From: Bacteroidota bacterium | Lineage (GTDB): Bacteria > Bacteroidota > Bacteroidia > Bacteroidales > CG2-30-32-10 | Reading direction: 5' to 3' | Assembly: GCA_013334735.1 (NCBI GenBank) | Contig: JAAXXA010000045.1 | Coordinates: 1-9,474, forward strand | DNA: 9,474 nucleotides | Shown: positions 1 to 5,547 of the stretch, piece after piece | How the letters are laid out: every line of letters begins with the position of its first letter | Numbering within the stretch: the first letter of the stretch is position 1 | Notes under the pieces: generated by a model | What the model was told of the DNA's origin: nothing | Databases searched by the model: none | The model's input: only the letters and a program-made list of their open reading frames with translations | Program-made: the position numbers and the translations under genes

Positions 1-1
1 A

Positions 2-616
2 GAAGAAACCTGCACCGGCGATCCCGCGCGCAGAGCAGGGAATGAAATGCTTTATCAAATGCAGGCTCTTACAAATATTAATACTTTCACAAAATATAAC
101 ATAAAAAAAATACTTACTATTTGTCCGCATTGTTTTAATATTTTCAAAAACGATTATCCTGATCTGGGTGGCAATTACGAAGTAGTTCATTATACTCAGT
201 TTTTGCAGGGTTTTATTGATGATGGTAAACTTAAAATTGAATCGGGTTTATTGAAAGATAAAAAAATAACTTTTCACGATCCATGTTATCTTGGGAGAGC
301 AAATGGAATTTATAACGCTCCCAGAAAAATACTTGAAGCAATTCCATCTGAAAAAGTTGAGATGAAACGTAACAAAAGTTTTGCTCTTTGTTGCGGCGCC
401 GGCGGAGGACAAATGTTTAAAGAAGCCGAAAAAGGTGAAAAAGAAATATTTATTGAACGTACAGAAGAAGCATTGGAAACCGGAGCTGATATTATTGCAA
501 CATCATGTCCTTTCTGCATGGTAATGCTTACCGATGGGTTGAAATATAAAAATAAAGAAGAAGAAATTTATAATTACGATATTGCGGAACTTATTGTAAT
601 GACGCTGGATTTATAA
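2..616 (+). CDS. Cysteine-rich (CCG domain) Fe-S oxidoreductase, HdrD/DUF224-like, C-terminal part
   Basis: This is a 5'-truncated gene. The frame is open from base 2, and codons before the first in-frame ATG (47) already read as a family motif (ETCTGDPARRAGNE), so the protein starts outside the window. The visible 204 residues hold the end of one cysteine-rich CCG domain (CTGDPARR, then CPHC at bases 122-133) and a complete second one: HDPC near 275-286, CCGAGGG near 389-409, and CPFC near 506-517. The pattern C-x34-CC-x37-CxxC fits the family. Such domains bind Fe-S clusters in heterodisulfide reductase subunits and in the membrane Fe-S oxidoreductases that pass electrons from ETF to menaquinone. 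The convergent acyl-CoA dehydrogenase and etfB support an ETF:quinone oxidoreductase-like role, but the N-terminal membrane or ferredoxin domains that would decide this are not visible. Family sure; exact partner inferred. Confidence 0.9.
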   Translation, partial: EETCTGDPARRAGNEMLYQMQALTNINTFTKYNIKKILTICPHCFNIFKNDYPDLGGNYEVVHYTQFLQGFIDDGKLKIESGLLKDKKITFHDPCYLGRANGIYNAPRKILEAIPSEKVEMKRNKSFALCCGAGGGQMFKEAEKGEKEIFIERTEEALETGADIIATSCPFCMVMLTDGLKYKNKEEEIYNYDIAELIVMTLDL

Positions 617-701
617 AAAAAAATCACAAAAAAACATGGTGGTTTAGAGTTGAGAGTATAATCCACTCCTTATTTGCTGCCATAAATTGACTATATTCCA
701 A

Positions 702-729
702 ACTGCTAACTGTTGACTGCCGACTGATT
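702..729. repeat. Degenerate heptamer tandem array (ACTGnnn, four units)
   Basis: ACTG recurs at 702, 709, 716 and 723, an exact 7-bp period, with the last three bases of each unit free to vary (CTA, TTG, CCG, ATT). The array ends beside a run of T and lies 26 bp beyond the etfB stop, between two convergent genes. A weaker hint of the same period (GTTTAGA, GTTGAGA, GTATAAT) occurs at 642-662. No strong rho-independent terminator is visible in this 139-bp gap. Confidence 0.7.
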
Positions 730-755
730 TTTTTTAATAAACTTTATCCGGATTA

Positions 756-1505
756 TTATATCACTTTAGCTTCTTCATGCAACAACTGCACTAATTCTTT
801 CACATTTTCAGCATCAACTTTACGACAAGCAGCTTTCGATTTAGGATATTCATAATTTACTAATTCCGTCAAAGAGTCAGCAGTAACAGGCTCTATAACC
901 TGCAAGGGTTTTGATCTGGCGCCCATTATTCCTCTCATTGAAGGAATACGCGGTTCTTTACAAATACCTTTCTGAACGATAGCGATAAAAGGAGTTTGAG
1001 TAGCTATCACTTCATGTCCGCCATCAATTTCTCTTTGTAATTTAACCTGTCCGTTTTCAATATCCAGAAATGTAGTTGCTGAAACAGAAGGAATGTCAAG
1101 CATTTCGGAGAGCATGCCTCCAACAGAAGAGCCATTACCATCGGCAGCTTCGATACCACAAAGTATAATATCGAAATTATCTTTTTTAATTACTTCGGCT
1201 AATTGTGTAGCAATTACGAATGAATCTTTTGGCTCTAAATTAACGCGTATAGCTTTATCAGCTCCTATTGCCAATGCTTTCCTGATAGTAGGTTCGGTTT
1301 CGACTAACCCCACATTAATAACAGTAACACTTTCAATTGCTCCGGCTTGCGCATCTTTAATATCAAGAGCTCTTGTAAGCGCAAGTTCGTCCCACGGATT
1401 TATAATCCATTGCACACCGGCAGTGTCAAGGGCTGTATTGTTGTTAATAAATTTAATTTTTGTAGTTGTATCGGGAACGTGACTTATGCAAACTAAAATT
1501 TTCAT
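756..1505 (-). CDS. etfB: Electron transfer flavoprotein, beta subunit
   Basis: The gene encodes the beta subunit of the soluble ETF heterodimer, which takes electrons from acyl-CoA dehydrogenases and hands them to a quinone-linked oxidoreductase. At 249 aa it has normal family length. It opens with MKILVCISHVPDT, has the conserved INPWDELAL stretch near residues 35-43, the nucleotide-binding segment CGIEAADGNGSSVGG at 116-130, and the family signature and dehydrogenase-recognition region KEPRIPSMRGIMGARSKP at 183-200. ATG at 1505 fits the N-terminus of homologues. The gene lies 130 bp downstream of the acyl-CoA dehydrogenase on the same strand, with two short tandem arrays between them. The alpha subunit gene normally follows directly; here the next gene is on the opposite strand and is not etfA. 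Whether this ETF is the conventional or the bifurcating kind cannot be decided from the beta subunit alone. Confidence 0.95.
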   Translation of the reverse strand: MKILVCISHVPDTTTKIKFINNNTALDTAGVQWIINPWDELALTRALDIKDAQAGAIESVTVINVGLVETEPTIRKALAIGADKAIRVNLEPKDSFVIATQLAEVIKKDNFDIILCGIEAADGNGSSVGGMLSEMLDIPSVSATTFLDIENGQVKLQREIDGGHEVIATQTPFIAIVQKGICKEPRIPSMRGIMGARSKPLQVIEPVTADSLTELVNYEYPKSKAACRKVDAENVKELVQLLHEEAKVI

Positions 1506-1520
1506 GGTTCTTTTTGATAA

Positions 1521-1565
1521 TTAATGGTTATTGAGTTAATGGTTATTGAGTTATTGGTTATTCAA
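1521..1565. repeat. GTTATTG/GTTAATG tandem array upstream of etfB
   Basis: A 15-bp unit (TTAATGGTTATTGAG) occurs twice exactly (1521-1535 and 1536-1550) and once degenerately (1551-1565). It can also be read as alternating 7- and 8-bp words starting with GTTA at 1527, 1535, 1542, 1550 and 1557. It lies 16 bp before the etfB start, inside its probable leader. The same words form the array at 5034-5061, before another minus-strand start. The function is unknown. Confidence 0.85.
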
Positions 1566-1602
1566 ATAGTTTTTGGATGTAATTGTGAGCTGAAAAAAGC
1601 CT

Positions 1603-1630
1603 CAAGCTACAAGCATCAAGCTGCAACTGA
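1603..1630. repeat. Degenerate heptamer tandem array (CAAGCnn, four units)
   Basis: CAAGC starts units at 1603, 1610 and 1617, and a fourth diverged unit starts CAACT at 1624, all exactly 7 bp apart. The array ends 5 bp short of the acyl-CoA dehydrogenase stop codon, so it would lie in the 3' end of that transcript or in an acd-etfB spacer. It shares no sequence with the neighbouring GTTATTG array. Confidence 0.75.
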
Positions 1631-1635
1631 CATAT

Positions 1636-2778
1636 TTAATCTTTTAAAATTGTTCTTGAAATAACTATTTTCTGAACTTCTGAAGTTCCTTCGTATATCT
1701 GTGTCAGTTTGGCTTCGCGCATTAAACGTTCTACATGATATTCTTTTACGTAACCATAACCACCATGGATTTGAACTGCTTCGGTAGTAACTTCCATTGC
1801 TATATCAGCAGCATATTGCTTTGCCATAGCGCTTGCAAAACCATAAGGAAGATGTTGATCTTTAAGCCATGCAGCTTTAAGGCAGAGGTTGCGGGCGTTT
1901 TCAATTTTTACAACCATATCGGCTAACTTAAATGCCACTGCCTGATGGTTTGATATTTCTGTACCAAAAGCTTTTCTTTCTTTCGAATATTTTAACGCGC
2001 GTTCAAAAGCTCCTGAAGCAATACCCAAAGCCTGAGAAGCAATACCTATGCGTCCCCCGTCAAGAGTTTTCATTGCAAAAGAAAAACCAAAGCCATCATC
2101 GCCAATACGATTTTCTTTTGGAACCTTAACATCGTTAAACATCACCGAATGTGTATCAGAACTTCTCATACCCATTTTATTTTCGTGAGGTCCTAACGTA
2201 ATTCCGGGAGTATTTTTGTCAACGATAAGTGCATTAATACCTTTATGCTTTTTATCGGGATGAGTTTGCGCAATAACAATATAAGTGGAAGCTGAATTTG
2301 CATTTGTAATCCAGTTTTTTGTACCATTTAAAAGGTAATGATCTCCTTTATCTTCGGCAGTAGTTCTCTGTGATGTAGCATCTGAGCCGGCTTCCGGTTC
2401 TGATAATAAAAATGCTCCAATTTTTTCACCGCGAGCCAGTGGTTTTAAAAATTTTTCTTTTTGTTCTTCTGTGCCATAAGTTTCGAGTCCCCAGTTTACA
2501 AGTGAGTTACAAACTGACATGACGACAGCAGCAGCTGAATCATGTTTTGAAATTTCTTCCATTGCAAGAACGTAAGATATCGTGTCCATACCACCGCCAC
2601 CGTATTTTGGATCGGCCATCATTCCCAAAAATCCGAGTTCGGCAAGTTTTTTCATCTGTTCTTTGGCGAATTCTCCTTTTTCGTCTCTTTCAATAATACC
2701 AGGTAATAATTCACGTTCAGCAAAGTCTTTAGCAGCCTGCTGAATCATTATTTGTTCTTCTGTATATTCAAAGTTCAT
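1636..2778 (-). CDS. Acyl-CoA dehydrogenase (short-chain/butyryl-CoA type)
   Basis: This FAD enzyme of fatty-acid beta-oxidation oxidises acyl-CoA to trans-2-enoyl-CoA and passes electrons to ETF. It has full length at 380 aa. The sequence shows the N-terminal helical domain, the first family signature GAFLLSEPEAGSDATS (121-136), the FAD-binding middle segment with GTKNWITNA (152-160), the helix containing RIGIASQALG (243-252), and the C-terminal QIHGGYGY (346-353). In IYEGTSEVQ, Glu363 sits where the catalytic base of short- and medium-chain members lies. ATG at 2778 matches the usual family N-terminus (MNFEYTEEQ). etfB follows on the same strand and is the expected electron acceptor subunit, so co-transcription is likely. 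Chain-length preference is not proven; the sequence style is butyryl/short-chain. I saw no clear TAnnTTTG promoter box upstream. Confidence 0.95.
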   Translation of the reverse strand: MNFEYTEEQIMIQQAAKDFAERELLPGIIERDEKGEFAKEQMKKLAELGFLGMMADPKYGGGGMDTISYVLAMEEISKHDSAAAVVMSVCNSLVNWGLETYGTEEQKEKFLKPLARGEKIGAFLLSEPEAGSDATSQRTTAEDKGDHYLLNGTKNWITNANSASTYIVIAQTHPDKKHKGINALIVDKNTPGITLGPHENKMGMRSSDTHSVMFNDVKVPKENRIGDDGFGFSFAMKTLDGGRIGIASQALGIASGAFERALKYSKERKAFGTEISNHQAVAFKLADMVVKIENARNLCLKAAWLKDQHLPYGFASAMAKQYAADIAMEVTTEAVQIHGGYGYVKEYHVERLMREAKLTQIYEGTSEVQKIVISRTILKD

Positions 2779-2965
2779 AATTAATGAGGGATTTGATTAA
2801 TAAATGATTCGATTTTTTATGGGGTTTAAAATTAAATATTTTTTTCAATATTTATAAAAATATTTTTCATTTCAATTTCAGCAAACTCATCTCTGCGCCA
2901 CATACCAAATCTTCCATGAAATATTTTATATGATTTTATATTTAATTACTTATTTTGTTACTATT

Positions 2966-3058
2966 TAGGTATATGGGTGTAAAGGTATCAAGGTATAGTG
3001 TTATAATTTTTGGTATCTTTTTGAGAGTATACCTTTTACCTCTATCTACTTATACCTA
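2966..3058. repeat. Imperfect inverted repeat made of octamer AGGTATAn arrays
   Basis: The left arm has AGGTAT-like octamers starting at 2967, 2975 (diverged), 2983 and 2991. The right arm (about 3028-3058) carries the complementary words (TATACCT, TTACCTC, TATACCT). Folded together they pair over TAGGTATA at the base and AAGGTATA near the loop, with mismatches and a one-base slip between, around a loop of about 30 bases. It lies 11 bp past the stop of the SIMPL-like gene, so it could act as a transcript-end hairpin, but no T-run follows in that gene's direction. The rest of the 2779-3068 gap is very AT-rich and shows no gene or RNA that I recognise. Confidence 0.6.
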
Positions 3059-3068
3059 TATAATTACC

Positions 3069-4136
3069 TTATTTTATATCAAGAGTTTTTATTTCTCCTG
3101 CCGGCGTTATCAGCATATAATTCTTTTTTTCAGTAGTATCAGGTTTTTCCAAAGTATATTTTACCTGTAATATGTAAACAAACTGAACGACCGGTTCCAA
3201 TATTTCAGGATTAATAACAATATCATATTTGTTATAAGATATTTGATCGTAAGCCACGGTTTTAGGTTTTCTGATTGTACTGACTCCTGTTTCTTTTTTT
3301 ACTGCTTCTAACGATTGGTTAACAAATGCATCATAATCGGAATATTGTGTTTCAGGATAAATAGCATAAGAAGATTCATTTACAATCTGATATTTGTCGT
3401 TTAAATTCAGATTGATTTCTTTTAAAGATGATAGCTTCTTTTTAATATTTTCTACCGATTCATTCCGGAGGCTATCATATATTTTTTCAGTATCATTCAC
3501 GAAAAAATCAATCTTAACCATATCATAGATTTCGTTTTTTGCAGCTAATGTTACAATATCATCAACTTTATTTATATCATTAAATCGTAAGTGAATGTTT
3601 TTCTGCATTTCAAATCCCGTAGGCACTTCATTATATGTTGTTTTACTAAATAACTTTTTCTGAACTTCAAATTCGAAGGTTGGGACAAGGTATATCATAT
3701 CAATGTATATGTCTTTATCATTAATACCTAACTCCTTCAACGCAATCAAAAAATTATTTATTCTTAAATTGATAAGTTCATCTGTTTTGGCAGCAGTTTC
3801 GCCAACCTGAGTTAAATTAAAGACTGCTAAAAAACTTGAAGCTTTAACATTCATCAGGGCATGAACGTCAAGAACAATCTCATTATCTTTTTTATAATAA
3901 TTAAATGTGGATGTGTTATTATACTTAGCTGGTTTACCATTATCACCGGCGCTTTTAGAATAACTATTTGTTTTTTGTTCATACTCTACTGATAACTGTA
4001 TATCCTGATCGTCCTCTAATGACGACACTTCGGCTGCTTTACTTTTAAATTGTTTTTGATTCAAATTTCTTTGTGAATAACTCAAGTTAATATTTATAAG
4101 CAAACTAGCCAGACTCATTATAATTATCTTTTTCAT
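3069..4136 (-). CDS. Secreted SIMPL/DUF541-like protein
   Basis: This is a 355-aa exported protein of unknown function. Residues 1-21 form a signal peptide (two Lys, hydrophobic core, SYSQ end) with no lipobox cysteine, so it is probably periplasmic. Residues about 88-240 follow the SIMPL (DUF541) plan: a beta strand and small-residue turn, an Asn-rich helix (INNFLIALKELGI, 126-138), the acidic GINDKDIYID strand (137-146), LVPTFEFEV (150-158), a TGFEMQKNIHLRF strand (173-185), and a final helix (SVENIKKKLSSLKE). SIMPL proteins are poorly understood envelope proteins. The C-terminal part (about 245-355) is less familiar and may repeat the fold. A promoter-like box lies 58 bp upstream, so it is probably transcribed on its own or as a second promoter after the hydrolase gene. 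Family match made by eye; function unknown. Confidence 0.7.
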   Translation of the reverse strand: MKKIIIMSLASLLININLSYSQRNLNQKQFKSKAAEVSSLEDDQDIQLSVEYEQKTNSYSKSAGDNGKPAKYNNTSTFNYYKKDNEIVLDVHALMNVKASSFLAVFNLTQVGETAAKTDELINLRINNFLIALKELGINDKDIYIDMIYLVPTFEFEVQKKLFSKTTYNEVPTGFEMQKNIHLRFNDINKVDDIVTLAAKNEIYDMVKIDFFVNDTEKIYDSLRNESVENIKKKLSSLKEINLNLNDKYQIVNESSYAIYPETQYSDYDAFVNQSLEAVKKETGVSTIRKPKTVAYDQISYNKYDIVINPEILEPVVQFVYILQVKYTLEKPDTTEKKNYMLITPAGEIKTLDIK

Positions 4137-4193
4137 AAAATTATTGTTTAGGATTAATAATTAATTCTCAGCCGTATGCCAAGTATTTATTAG

Positions 4194-4223
4194 CAAATAT
4201 ATAAAAAGAAAAAGAACCTGCAA
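4194..4223 (-). promoter_or_regulatory. Bacteroidetes-type promoter for the SIMPL-like gene
   Basis: On the minus strand, TATATTTG (4201-4194) matches the Bacteroidetes -7 box TAnnTTTG exactly. A TTG, part of ATTG, lies 19 bases upstream (4223-4221) at the place of the -33 element. Transcription would begin about 50 bases before the ATG at 4136. Identified by motif only. Confidence 0.55.
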
Positions 4224-4242
4224 TACACTGAATGCTTTACTA

Positions 4243-5028
4243 TTATTTTTTTATAAAATCAGCTATGTGTTTTAATACAGCCTCCCTTGACTGAAGGTGA
4301 GGAATATGCCCGCATGCAGGGACTAAAAATAATTCAGTATTTCCTTTAGTGTTATTTTTTATGGATTCCAATTGAGCAATTGTTCCATATTGATCGTTTT
4401 CTCCTTGAATTGCCAGAAAATTGCATGAAATATTTTTTAAATAGTCTTCAATGTTCCAGTTCAAAAAATCATCTTTCAACCATGTATCAGACCATCCATG
4501 AAACATAGTATCGGTATTTTCTCCATGATATTTATAAAGTAATTCTTTCAATCTTCCGTTTTGGTATGATTCAACGGCATCTTTTAATCCTGACAAAGTA
4601 ATTTCTTCGATAAATACATGGGCAGCTTCAGTAATAACGGCTTTTATTTTTTGGGGATATGTTCCCGCATGAATAATTGCAATGGAACCACCATCGCTAT
4701 GACCAATCAAAATTTTATTGCAATCTGTTAAATTTAATTTTTCAAATAATTCAGGCAATACAATTTGCGCTTGTTCGTGAATAAAATTTGTACTGCGTAA
4801 ACTCTTTAGCATTTCCGATTTTCCATGTCCTTCTCTATCATACAGCAAAACAGGGTAATTGACTTTTTCGCTTAACAGCAAAGGAAAATCTTTCCATTGT
4901 TGCACGCAGCCAAGACCTTCATGTAAAAAAACCAATAACGGTTTATCTGAATTTATAAGCTCTGCATTGATAATTTCGTAATATAAATTTATCCCGCGAA
5001 CTGAAATGTAATTGTTTTCTTTATTCAA
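4243..5028 (-). CDS. Alpha/beta-fold hydrolase
   Basis: This is a 261-aa soluble hydrolase with no signal peptide. The catalytic triad is visible: nucleophile Ser111 in the elbow GHSDGG, Asp212 in GENDQYG, and His241 in CGHIPH. The oxyanion-side motif is HEGLG at 36-40, the variant of HG seen in one subgroup of these enzymes, and DREGHGKSE (64-72) follows the third strand. The cap region is about residues 140-195. The substrate is unknown; an esterase- or peptidase-like cytoplasmic enzyme is likely. The frame begins at TTG: the third codon upstream is a TAA, and there is no in-frame ATG before residue 37, so TTG (5028-5026) is the only sensible start. A short tandem array begins 5 bp upstream of it. 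The SIMPL-like gene follows 106 bp downstream on the same strand. Confidence 0.88.
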   Translation of the reverse strand: MNKENNYISVRGINLYYEIINAELINSDKPLLVFLHEGLGCVQQWKDFPLLLSEKVNYPVLLYDREGHGKSEMLKSLRSTNFIHEQAQIVLPELFEKLNLTDCNKILIGHSDGGSIAIIHAGTYPQKIKAVITEAAHVFIEEITLSGLKDAVESYQNGRLKELLYKYHGENTDTMFHGWSDTWLKDDFLNWNIEDYLKNISCNFLAIQGENDQYGTIAQLESIKNNTKGNTELFLVPACGHIPHLQSREAVLKHIADFIKK

Positions 5029-5033
5029 TGTTG

Positions 5034-5061
5034 GTTATTCGTTAATGGTTATTCGTTATTT
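5034..5061. repeat. Heptamer tandem array (GTTATTC, four units)
   Basis: Units start at 5034, 5041, 5048 and 5055: GTTATTC, GTTAATG, GTTATTC, GTTATTT. The 13-base word GTTAATGGTTATT is identical to 1535-1547, so this is a second copy of the array before etfB. It abuts the hydrolase start, and on the minus strand it supplies the in-frame TAA that closes the frame upstream of TTG. Confidence 0.85.
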
Positions 5062-5480
5062 CTTTATCGCTTTTGGGAAGAAGTTACTTGCCAAAAAAAC
5101 ATTATACCGATACGGAACAGGTTCATTCACTAAATGTTTTTGTTTTTATTTGTGTTCATGAACTCACTGCGTTCGGTTATAAAAAACATTATTTTGTTCC
5201 TATCACCGACAAGTCCGGGCAGGTCAGCATAACTCGTTCTAATCATTTTTGCTTCTGCAAATCTGTTAAGAACGAGTAAAACAAATAAATGCAACGACAA
5301 ATATATAAATGAGTTTGGATATAAACAAAAGTAATGCATATTTAGTGATGTATGTATCAAACAACCAATAGATTAAACTATTAAAAAACAGACGATTTTG
5401 GATCCAATTTTATTTAATGATGCGAAATATCTACATACGTGAATGTTTTTCAAAATTCATTTAATTATGAAAAAAAGGTT
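5062..5480. other. Non-coding, repeat-like spacer with inverted repeats
   Basis: No convincing gene lies here. The stretch 5150-5280 is visibly richer in G and C than its flanks. It holds the palindrome GTTCATGAAC (5154-5163), an imperfect palindrome around 5159-5173, and a perfect 9-bp inverted repeat ACTCGTTCT / AGAACGAGT (5232-5240 and 5269-5277) with a 28-base loop. A minus-strand TATATTTG (5305-5298) looks like a promoter -7 box and faces this segment. On the minus strand a 38-codon frame (5246-5130) could be read, but it resembles no protein that I recognise. I take the segment for a dispersed repeat or the remains of one. The remainder (5306-5480) is plain AT-rich DNA. Confidence 0.45.
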
Positions 5481-5488
5481 TATCTTTG
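5481..5488 (+). promoter_or_regulatory. Bacteroidetes-type -7 promoter box for the PKD/Ig-repeat gene
   Basis: TATCTTTG is an exact match to TAnnTTTG and stands 59 bases before the ATG at 5548, giving a leader of roughly 50 bases. No clear TTG element stands at the -33 position, so only the -7 box is supported. Confidence 0.5.
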
Positions 5489-5547
5489 AAAATTAGTAAA
5501 GCACTTATCATAAACAACTTTGTAACACTTAATAATAGCCTATACTT

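Noticed and set aside
730..760. Rho-independent terminator between the convergent genes
   Set aside because: There is a T-run at about 728-735 and a short ATCCGGAT palindrome near 746-753, but no GC-rich stem leads into the T-run.
1093..1482. 129-codon plus-strand open frame
   Set aside because: It is antisense to etfB, whose motifs are unmistakable.
2779..2965. Promoter for the acyl-CoA dehydrogenase-etfB pair
   Set aside because: No minus-strand TAnnTTTG box was found; AT-rich sequence alone is not enough to call one.
5073..5360. Overlapping 68- and 76-codon frames on opposite strands
   Set aside because: They overlap antisense to each other in a repeat-like spacer, start at weak sites and resemble no family that I know. 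Treated as a possible non-coding repeat instead.
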